Source of the DNA: Paracentrotus lividus
Lineage: Eukaryota; Echinodermata; Echinoidea; Camarodonta; Echinidae
Assembly: GCA_940671915.1 (NCBI GenBank)
Contig: CALNVZ010000218.1
Span: 40,972,120 to 41,036,119, forward strand
Direction: 5' to 3'
Length of the DNA stretch: 64,000 nucleotides
Part shown: positions 32,640 through 43,070 of the stretch, piece by piece
How the letters are laid out: every line of letters begins with the position of its first letter
How positions within the stretch are numbered: the stretch's first letter is position 1
Notes under the pieces: model-generated
Told to the model about the DNA's origin: nothing
Database searches by the model: none
What the model saw: the letters and a program-made list of their open reading frames with translations, nothing else
Made by a program: the position numbers and the translations under genes

Positions 32640-34390
32640 ATGAAGTAAATGATAAATCTTTTGGGCGTGATATTACCCCCTTTCAGTTTCTTCTTTAATT
32701 AATGATTTAAAGTTAGTTGATTGGAACATTGTATTGAAACTTGATGATGTAAATATTGCATATGATACATTTCTTAACAAGATTCTATTCTTATGTGATG
32801 CCTATCTATCAGAAAGTAAACAAACATAGCAAAAAGATTAAAAAGCCGTGGATAACTCGTAATATCTTGAGGGCTATAAGTGTTTTGTACGGTTTATAAA
32901 AATCTGATACATCTGTTTGTAATAAGGCTATATATACTCAACATCGCAAACGATGTGCCAAAAGCAAGTATTATTTTCAAAAATTTAAAGCTGTTAAGTC
33001 TGACCTAAGGAAGACATGGAGTGTTGTTAACAGCATACTTTGTAAGAAAAATGTAATGCACCTAAACATCTCAATTATAATGGCATCTCTGTCGATAATC
33101 CTAAAGAAGTTGCAAATATTTTCAGTAACCATTTTGTCACTGTTGGAGTAAGTTTCAGAAAATCAATTTCTAATTCTGATTAGGTATTTTCTAAATTATG
33201 TGTAAGGCAATTTCGTTCAAAGTTTATTTTTCAAACCAGTTATTGCTATTGAAGTTTAAAATATTGTAAATAAAATGCCCGACGGGTTTAGTTCATGATT
33301 CTATCAATACTCATCTTGTAAAATCTGTTATTAAGTATTTACTTATTCCTTTAACTCATATTCTTAATATTTCTTTAGATAATGGCGTTTTCCTTCAAAG
33401 TTTTCTATCTATTAATAATGCAATTTTTAACTATTTAGGAGCATTCTTTGATGAAGACCTTTGTTGAAACTCCCATATCAATCATGTCACTAAAAAAAGT
33501 ATATCAGAGTGTAGGAATTATTAGTCATTTAAAATTTATTTACCGCTCCGTATATTGTTCATGTTATACAATGCCTATATCTTTCCTCATATTATGTATG
33601 GCAATTCAGTATGGCGACGAAGCATCCTTCTAAATTAATCAAAATACATAGACTTAAAAAAAGATCATGTTCAAATTCTGCATTTAGAGTACCATCCCAA
33701 CCTTTATTTTAAAAATTCAACACCTTACACATTTACGAATTCAATAAACAACAGATTGCCTCGTTGATGCAACGGCATTTGTCTAATTCTCTTCCTTCGA
33801 ACTTGAAATTTTTTTTTACTATTAACAATACAGTCCATGATTATTATACAAGATAATCGATAAGTTTCACCTTTGGAATGTGTCTTCTGCTAAAAATAGA
33901 ACGTCACTCCGTTATGTTGGGCCCAAAATTTGGAATTCTTTACTTTCTTCTTTGCATTCTATCTGCTGTAATAATTAATTTAAAAGACTATAAAAAAAAC
34001 ATCTTTCTCCTTATTATAACTCTTAATTATGTGGGAGGGGGGGGGGAAAAATGGGGAGTATGGCTTTGTCATTCACATCCGTCTTCCATACTCAAATGCA
34101 ATCCATACTTTTTACTTTTAACTTGCAATTAATTAACCGTTTTTTTTTTAGTGCGCATGGTTCATCCAGACTTTCAAGCCTCATTGGCTTTTACGACTGA
34201 ATAATTTCCATGTCTGTTATTATTTGTGAGTATATTTATATACATTTATTGTAATTTATTATATGTTCCCTATGTATCTTCTGGTCTATATGTATTTCAA
34301 TGTGTATTTTTATTGTATATACATTCACAGCCTTGTTTTTTTTTATGTGGAAATAATTGAATTTTCAATTCAAATCAATTCAATTCAATT
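32640..34390 (+). pseudogene. Degraded non-LTR retrotransposon (CR1/Rex1-like)
   Basis: Short frames read KPWITRNILRAI (near 32850), KYYFQKFKAVKSDLRKTWSVVN (trimmed; near 32970), and FLG-type YLGAFFDEDLCWNSHI near 33440, all typical of the region before and after the palm of CR1/L2/Rex1 reverse transcriptases. The palm is missing and stops are frequent. The 3' end has an AATTCAATTCAATTCAATT tail near 34370-34389. Confidence 0.65.
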
Positions 34391-34790
34391 TGACAAATAA
34401 TAATCATAATAATGATGATGTTGGCTTCTTCACGCGTGACGCTCAAAACTGTTCTAGGTCGACAGGCTGAATAGAGAGCTTAAAACGCCTCGTCTCAGCT
34501 TACCAGTACGATGGCATCACCACTGATGAGATCATAAATATCTGAATTATTATCCGAAGTAAAGTATACCGTATACAAGTATTAGTGTCGCATCCAATGG
34601 AGAAAATATGGGTTTCGTTTGCAAGTCATGTTAATGTTATTTACCATTGCGGAGGGTCGGGGAAAAGTTTCTCACCAATTTGGAGAGTTGAAGAAATGCT
34701 CTGAGCTTCTGTTATAAACATTACATAACTCTATCGACCTATATTCAATCTGTTTCGTCCTTGCCAACCTTGCGCGACGCTCTGCAACTC
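34391..34790. other. Intergenic, no gene seen
   Basis: Between two LINE relics. Contains an AATAATAATCATAATAATG tract and no coding signal. Confidence 0.45.
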
Positions 34791-34879
34791 CCCATGTGAC
34801 ATGCCGGGGTCTCCTTTGGAAACTCCTTTTTGATTTAGCATGTAATTATTGTATCGAACCAGTGAACTTTAGGAAAGGT

Positions 34880-37015
34880 TTAGTTCACGTTTACGCCATT
34901 CTGCTTTCATGGTTTCCCTTAAACTGGTTTAAAAATTACCTGGATAACAGATATCAGTATGTTTGTTATGATGGTATGGAATCTCAGAAAAAAGAAATTA
35001 CATGTGGGGTTCCACAGGCTCCAGTCTTAGGACCAACTCTCTTTTTACTTTATATAAATGATTTATCAAATTCCTCTTCATATTTCAAATTTCGTTTATT
35101 TGCTGATGATTGGAGCCTGTTTCACACATTTAACAAAGGAGAAAATAGAATACAACTAGGAAAAGTAAATAAACACCTATCAGATGTTGTCACTTGGTGT
35201 GAAGCTAATAAACTTACTATAAATGTATCAAAACAAATTATATGCTTTTTAAGAATAAAGGTAGAAAAATATCAACTTTTGAGCAGTTGGAAATAAAAGG
35301 TAAAGTTTTGAACTTAGTTTATACAGTGTCATTTATAGGTCTTAATATTGATGAGAAACTTAACTGGGAGAAACATATTAATACTGTATGTAATGTTGTC
35401 AGCAAGAAAGCAAGTATTCTGTACAGAATCAGACATTATGTATCGAAAAAGATTTTGGTTATGTTATACAATGCATTTATTTTACCGCACATTAGGGGAG
35501 ACCGGGTATGGACGTTACAAAATTCACATTTTGGGCCAGATAATTCTAATGAAAGTACTCACACACTCCATTTTGGGTCTGTAGTTAGCCTATTATGTTG
35601 GCTAAAACCTGAGGCACATAAAACTTGAAAACATGTAAACACTAATTAACTACAGCTTAATTAATGAAGACATTTTTTTGTAACAACCTACCCCGTATAC
35701 AGGGTAGGTTGTTACACCATACGGGGTAATTGTTACTATGTAAACATACGGAGTAATTTGTTAAAATGTGTAAATCTCTTATACCATACTTTTGTTTCAA
35801 CTTTCCAGTTTCTTGGTATCGTTAACAGTAGATCAAGTAGAGCTCTAGCATAGACTAAAGTAATAATAGAAATATAAAAATATTAACCCCTGAAAATTGA
35901 GACAAAATTACTTTACATATGTAATGTAATTGGGGTAGGTTGTTACATCGACATGAGGTAGGTTGTTGTAACAACCATACCCATGGGTGATTTTACAAAT
36001 AAAATCAACTGTAGCAAAGCCATTAGGCAGAATTACAGGGCATGGCTCAGGGGTATATTAGTGACATACATGTACTATATTCACAATACCAGACTATCAT
36101 CATGTGCCTTCAGTTGTAAGAACTATTACAAATTTTAATTTTTGTCAAAAATTCACTTGGAACTGTAAAAAAATGGTTTTTGTTGATTTACTTTTCAATA
36201 AAACAACGGAGAAACATCACGACCGGCAGTTCATCACAGCTATGTGTAGGCTGTATATAGATGCCAGTTAGCACGAACTCTCTTGTTCCAACTGAGCACA
36301 CTGAGAACTGTAACAACTGACCCGTGTAACTTCCATACCCGGTCTCCCCTATTTATGGATTAGAAGTCTGGGGAGCTGCAAACAAAACATTCCTTAGTCG
36401 AATTTTGGTCATACAAAAGAGGATTACTCGTATTATATTATTCAAATCCTTCAATCATCACTCAGCTCCTTTGTTTTCTGAGTTATCGATTCTAGATGTT
36501 TTTAAGCAATATCTTCTCATGATTGCAACATTCATGCATGATTTTTTGAATAACAAACTTCCTCATCGTTTCGTTGATTATTTCTCATTTGTTAAACACC
36601 CTTATGAGACAAGAAGCAATGAAAATAAGAATATAACACTCATCAAAGTAAGGACAAATCTTGGAAAACAGTCTGTTTCGTATTCCGATGCTTTTATATG
36701 GAACGCTCTTCCAAATGATATTAGAGAATTTAAATCACGGAAAACTTTCAGACAATCATAATTATAAGAAAATTGCATATCTAATTAATCTTGTATGCAA
36801 ATAGTGTTAATACTGTAAAATATGATGTAATGATTTATTATTGTATGTACATATGTTTTACTTGATGTAAATGTATATATAATCACAGTAATCAAACTGG
36901 ATGGGGCCAACCTAGATTAGCTTTAGCTATTTGTTGGCTCCATTTACCAAATGCATATTTATATTGAATTCTGTATACATATTTTTGCAATTTTGGTAAT
37001 AAATAAATACAATAC
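34880..37015 (+). pseudogene. 5'-truncated non-LTR reverse transcriptase, split by a MITE
   Basis: The frame 34796-35296 has RT motifs: GVPQAPVLGPTLFLLYINDL (palm, normally GVPQGS), FADD (catalytic, at about 35098-35109) and NKLTINVSK. A shift near 35260 leads to FIGLNIDEKLNWEKHI and YNAFILPHI. The gene is cut at 35494 by an 855 bp element and resumes at 36351 with YGLEVWG and the C-terminal VSYSDAFIWNALP. The 3' region has a GGGGCCAAC...GTTGGCTCC stem and an AATACAATAC tail. This matches the CR1/L2/Rex1 group. It is dead by frameshift and insertion. Confidence 0.85.
35495..36349. mobile_element. GGGGAGACC element E2, 855 bp, TA target site
   Basis: The ends GGGGAGACCGGGTATGGACG and ACCCGGTCTCCCC are flanked by TA (35493-35494 and 36350-36351). 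It contains TAACAACCTACCCCGTATAC hairpins. It sits inside the reverse transcriptase frame between LPHI and YGLEVWG, so it is younger than that LINE. It is inverted relative to 39599-40453. Confidence 0.85.
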
Positions 37016-37857
37016 AAGTCAATAAAATGGTCGGTTATTCAAGTTTGCAAAGGCAGTGAGATGTGAAGCTCGAATAATAAAATGGGACATATATCTTTCC
37101 GAAATGAATAAATAAAAGTTTAACAAAGGTCATAATATGATTATACTGCGTGAATAAATATTATTGTGAGGAATTTCAAATCAGGATTTCGCCCTTTAGT
37201 GTGAGTGAACAAAAGCATAGTAGGGAATGAAGGGCCTAGGCCCATATGCCTACATATACAAGGCTTACAAGCCAACATTTGCTTCGATTGTGTGATTTCG
37301 GTTAGGGTGAGGACGAAGTCTGCGACGGTAAGTCAAGATAATAGACAGTCTGAAAATCCTCATAAATAGGTTATTTGGTATTTGCACAAATTAAACGCAA
37401 ATTGCACTGCGTGAAGGTTTACCAAGGTTTTTCCAACCAAACTACATAATGCAATTCACATTCTTACTTTTGAAAGAAAATCCTTGGAAAATGAAACACA
37501 TCAGAAAAGAAGGAAGAACAAGATATTAGAAAAAAGTGGCCTAACACAAAAATGGGGGAAACAAGAAATAACTTAAATGAAAGCAAAGAATAGCACAAGA
37601 AATGATTTTTTTTTTAAACCATCGCAAGCTCCGTTACGGCCGCCTCAAAACGAAAGCTGGCAAGTGATTTACATGAGGACTTAACCATATAGACGTCATG
37701 ACATTTATGTGAAAGAGTAAGTGCGCAATAGATTCATTTTATTGTTATTTATTATTCCCTTATTAAAATTATTTCTTTTTGCAAAGGTTTCTTTCGCTGT
37801 CGCTTGGAATAATCTATACATAATGGCATTTTTTCATCACAAAACAAGAGAAAGATG
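37016..37857. other. Intergenic, no gene seen
   Basis: AT-rich sequence between the LINE tail and the next MITE, with an AT-rich run at 37605-37615. No coding or RNA gene was recognised. Confidence 0.5.
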
Positions 37858-37859
37858 TA

Positions 37860-38832
37860 GGGGAGACCGGGGATGGAAGTTACAAAATTCACATTTTGGG
37901 CCAGATAATTCTAATGAAAGAACTCACGCACTCCATTTTGGGTCTGTAGTTAGCATATTATCTTTGCTAAAACCTGAGTCATATAAAACTTGATAACATG
38001 TAAACACTAATTAACTACAGCTTAATTAATGAAGACATTTTTTTTGGTGGTAACAACCTACCCCGTATACGGGTAAGTTGTTACACCATACGGGGTAAAT
38101 TGTTACTATATGTCAACATACGGGGTAAGTTGACAATGTGTAAATCTCTTATACAATACTTTCGTTTCAACTTTCCAGTTTCTTGACATCGTTAACAGTA
38201 AATATTAACACCTGAAAATTGAGACAACATGTAATTTTACATATGTAATGTAATTGGGGTAAGTTGTTACATCGACATGGGGTAGGTTGTTGTAACAACC
38301 TACCCCATGGGTGATTTTACACACAAAAATCAACTGTAATGTTGCTTGGGGAAACACTTTCAAGTCATATCTTGATAAGTTGAGAGTATTGCAGAAGAAG
38401 GCAGTACGACTTATAACTAATTCTCATTATATACATCCGAGTTCTCCGTTATTCCATCGTCTGAAAATGTTGCCACTAAGTGAACTTGTGTTGTTCAATT
38501 GTGTACTGTTTATGTTCAAACTGCAATCAATTCCTCATGAGTGTACGTTGACAAAGTTATTTCTTAAGAATTCTCAAATTCATAACTATAATACCCGTCA
38601 AAGGGGTCTTATTCATCAGCCTTTTGCAAGAACAAATGTCACTCTGACCTCCTTTCATATATCCTGCATTAAAGCATGGAACAGTTTGCCTGTTGAAATA
38701 AAAAATAGTACAACTCTTTCTATGTTCAAAAAGTTATCCAAAACTTACTTTCTTGAAAGATTATGATGATTTTCTTTCAATTTGTATTCTAATATGTGTT
38801 ACATTTAAACTAAGGACCTACTCATCAATGTG

Positions 38833-38871
<39 letters not shown>

Positions 38872-39511
38872 TGCATGTTTCTGTGTTTGCATACGTGTCT
38901 CTTTGTAAATAATTACTAGTTTAGCTCAACATTTTTACCTTAAATATTCATGTTTATGTATCGCTGTTTACATTGTTTTGTGTAGATTAGTATCTTCTAT
39001 ATATCATGTAATTAATGTAGTTTACTTCCAGGGCCCCGCTAACAAGCCTAGCTTCCAAAGGGGTCCTAAAATCATTTCATCTATGATGTACTCTAATTTG
39101 ATAAGTGCTAATGTACTCATTATATATTTTATATACACATATGTATATCAATATGATTGTATTGTGATGATTTTGGTTTTAAATAAACTTGAACTTGAAC
39201 TTGAACTTGAACTTGGGTATATTAGTGGCATACATGTACTATATTTACAATACCAGACTATCATCATGTGCCTTCAGTTGTAAGAACTATTACAAATTTC
39301 AATTTTTGTCAAAAGTTTACTTTGAACTGTAAAAATAGTTTTTGTTGATTTACTTTTTAATAAAAAAACGGAGAAACCTCACGACCGGCAGTTTATCACA
39401 GCTATGTGTAGGCTGTATATAGATGCCAGTTAGCACATACTCTCTTGTTCCAGCTTAGCACACTGGGAACTATAACAACTGACCCGTGTAACTTCCATCC
39501 CCGGTCTCCCC
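37860..39511. mobile_element. GGGGAGACC element E3, interrupted by a LINE
   Basis: It starts GGGGAGACCGGGGATGGAAG and ends CATCCCCGGTCTCCCC, with TA on both sides (37858-37859, 39512-39513). It has the same orientation as E2. It is split by a LINE 3' fragment at about 38339-39215; compared with E2, about 37 bp of the element is missing at the insertion point. Confidence 0.8.
38339..39215 (+). pseudogene. LINE 3' fragment inside element E3
   Basis: The frame to 38766 reads VAWGNT...LRVLQKKAVRLIT, YNTRQR and IKAWNSLPVEIK, the C-terminal part of a CR1/Rex1-type reverse transcriptase. It is followed by a 3' UTR with a GT repeat (38838-38868) and a tail of CTTGAA repeats (39187-39215). It is 5'-truncated, and the target shows a small deletion rather than a duplication. 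Confidence 0.8.
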
Positions 39512-39598
39512 TATAGCCTAATAATGCATACAATTGCCAAAAATTCTATTCCGAGGACAATTAAATGATTATACTTTGTGTAATTTTCAAAAGCAGTA

Positions 39599-40453
39599 GG
39601 GGAGACCAGGTATGGAAGTTACACGGGTCAGTTGTTACAGTTCTCAGTGTGCTAAGTTGGAACAAGAGAGTTCGTGCTAACTGGCATCTATATACAGCCT
39701 ACGCATAGCTGTGATGAATTGCCGGTCGTGAGGTTTCTCCGTTGTTTTATTAAAAAGTAAATCAACAAAAACCATTTTTACAGTTCCAAGTGAATTTTTG
39801 ACAAAAATTAAAATTTGTAATAGTTCTTACAACTGAAGGCACATGATAATAGTCTGGTATTGTGAATATAGTACATGTATGTCACTAATATACCCCTGAG
39901 CCATGCCCTGTAATTCTGCCTAATGGCTTTGCTACAGTTGATTTTATTTGTAAAATCACCCATGGGTATGGTTGTTACAACAACCTACCTCATGCTGATG
40001 TAACAACCTACCCCAATTACATTACACATGTAAAGTAATTTTGTTTCAATTTTCAGGGGTTAATATTTTGATATTTCTATTATTACTTTAGTCGATGCTA
40101 GAGCTCTACTTGATCTACTGTTAACGATACCAAGAAACTGGAAAGTTGAAACAAAAGTATGGTATAAGAGGTTTACACATTTTAACAAATTACCCCGTAT
40201 GTTTACATAGTAACAATTTACCCCGTATGGTGTAACAACCTACCCCGTATACGGGGTAGGTTGTTACAAAAAAATGTCTTCATTAATTAAGCTGTAGTTA
40301 ATTAGCGTTTACATGTTTTTCAAGTTTTATGTGCCTCAGGTTTTAGCCAACATAATAGGCTAACTACACACCCAAAATGGAGTGTGTGAATACTTTCATT
40401 AGAATTATCTGGCCCAAAATGTGAATTTTGTAACGTCCATACCCGGTCTCCCC
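39599..40453. mobile_element. GGGGAGACC element E4, 855 bp, inverted to E2
   Basis: It starts GGGGAGACCAGGTATGGAAG and ends CATACCCGGTCTCCCC, with TA at 39597-39598 and 40454-40455. It has the same length as E2 and is its reverse complement at high identity. It ends about 250 bp upstream of the SLC16 first coding exon. Confidence 0.85.
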
Positions 40454-40709
40454 TAATATAAATACGAAAAAAAAAAAAAAATAATAAAATGAAGAAAGAA
40501 AATATCAGGGGTTTGGTATAATAATGATTGATCATAGATTATTGCCATATATTTGAAAGGTCATTTGAAGTGGATAACTAAGGCTGTTACCTTATTGATG
40601 TTGTTGTTATTGTTATTTTTTATTTTTTTAGAAAGAAAATTGTCGTGAAAGATACCTAATAATTAAACTGTTTTATACGATTTTAGCCTCTAATGAGGGT
40701 TTAAGTGAA

Positions 40710-42899
40710 ATGGATTCAACACCAGGGAAAGCGATCTCTAATTGGAAATGGGGCTATATCATCATGATATCCAAGTTCCTGATAAACTTCATGGGATCTG
40801 GTGTCGCTAAGTCCTTTGGTGTCCTTCTGCCTGACATGGTAGAACGCTTCGGTGCAACATACGCCCTTTTAGGATTCATCTGCAACATACCCAATACTAG
40901 CATGCTGCTTTCAGGCAAGTTTTCTTTTTTTTTTAATATATATTTTTTTAAAAATATATTTTGTTTATTTAACAACTGTAGCATATTATAGAATGTTTAA
41001 ATTATAATCATGAAAAATATAACGCTAAAGCTACAGTTGAAGTTCGCATTATGAGTAAGTACTAGTATGAGCTGAAATAAGGATGTGTCTTGAAAATGGT
41101 AATTAATGTAAGCCTAGTTTTGTATAAAAGTTCATTATATCTCTTTTACATAACCATGTACCGAGTGAGTCAGAAAAAAAACTTTACATCTGGAAAAATG
41201 TCAATAAAAAGTAAACCAATTTATAAACACCAAATTATTGTACATATTCTGAAAGAGTAACTCCTCGGGCATCTTTTGGTACCAATTTTGTGTTATATTT
41301 TTAATGCTTGGATGAACACTGAGCATTGTTTGCAAAAATGTAAATTTCGAATTGTGCAAAAGTGGGAGTAAAATCAAAACAAAAGCTATCAAAAAAGCAA
41401 TCCTGATTAAAATAGCATAACTTTTTAACCAAAATTGTCTTGCGCTAAAAAGGGCGTTGTGCACATATCGACTACATTTTGTGTGAAAATAAGATAGATC
41501 TGTAGAGTCAAGCATGAGTGAGCACACGTCAAAGACAAAATAATAAGTTTTCAAAAGTATTAAGAGGCCTTTTTAGGTTTGTCAGTGACAGTTTACTTTT
41601 TGATGTGTACTCATTCATGGATTACTTGATGAATCAATCTAATTCTTACATAGAATCTCGTCGAAAACTGTAGCAACACCCTTGCTAAGTTATTTGGCTC
41701 AAAGCATTTTTGTTAAAAAGTTAGGATATTTTATTCATGATGGAGTTGCTTTTTTGCCAGCTTTTGTTGTTTCAATTTCATCCCCGCTCTTGCACAGTTA
41801 GAAATTTGCATATTCGCTAACAATTTGATTGATTGATTGATTTATTTATTTCGTTTTATTTACCCAGGGTAACCCCTTCAGTAAATTAAATACTGTTATA
41901 CTTGGGGGCCCTGCAAAAGAAAATATAAACATATATGAAAATTACAGAAAATTATTACAAATGAACATCTGAACAAAGAGAAAACAACAATATTCATAAT
42001 GACAATAGGCCTGCAAGACTTATACATATTACATATACATGTATAAGTGTACAATAAGAGTACAACACATTGTACACATATATGTACATATTATATTTCT
42101 TTTTAACATTATGCATGAGTCATTATTTGGGTTTTTGCTTGCTTCCATTCTCCGGAATCAGCTGGGTCGGGTTTGCTGTTTCGTTCTAAAGAATTCTGTT
42201 TCTCCAGTAAGATGTTACAAAGGAGTGCTTTGAAACAGTACAACAGGTACCAGTATCCAGCTGATTCCAGAGAATGGCAGCACTATGAGAGAAAGACTTT
42301 TTTCCAGACTGCGTGCGTACAAGAGGTACTACTACACCATTTTGCACAGAATTTCTCGTTCTGTAGGAATGTACATTACTTGGACGTACCACCAATTGAG
42401 AGAAATAGACAGGTGCTTCCCCATTTAGTATGTTAAACACAGTTTTACATTTGTGAAATTTCCACCTTTCATCGATTGAGTTCCATTTCAATCGGTGGAA
42501 GACTTGCTCAATAGGTGTAGAGAAATTTACCTGTAAGATCAAACGGGCCATTTTCTTATGCTGCCTTATTAAGCCATCCTTAAGATAATGAGCACACATG
42601 CTCCAAGCGTTACTGCAGTAATCAAAGTAGGGTAGTATGAGAGAATTAGTTAGGACCTTTGAGCTGTCTATTGTGAGATATTTTCTGAGTCTACTGAAAA
42701 GCGCCAGCCGTGAGCCAATCTTCTTCATTGTTCATCCAATTGCGTCGTGTTCATCCAAGCGTAAAGACACTCCACACAAAAATGGTACCAGTAGATGCAG
42801 GATGAGTTACTCTTTCAGAATATGTATAATAATTTGGGGTTCATGAATTGGTTTTCTATTTATTGACACTTTTCGATTTTTTATTTATCTTTTTTAAAT

Positions 42900-42972
<73 letters not shown>

Positions 42973-43034
42973 TTTTTTATTTTTTTTTTTTTTTTTTTTT
43001 TTTTGGGGGGGGGTCTTTTCCCCTCGCGTGCGCA

Positions 43035-43070
<36 letters not shown>

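Noticed and set aside
41201..41554. 117-residue minus-strand frame in SLC16 intron 1
   Set aside because: AT-rich intronic sequence, no domain, no splice or promoter support.
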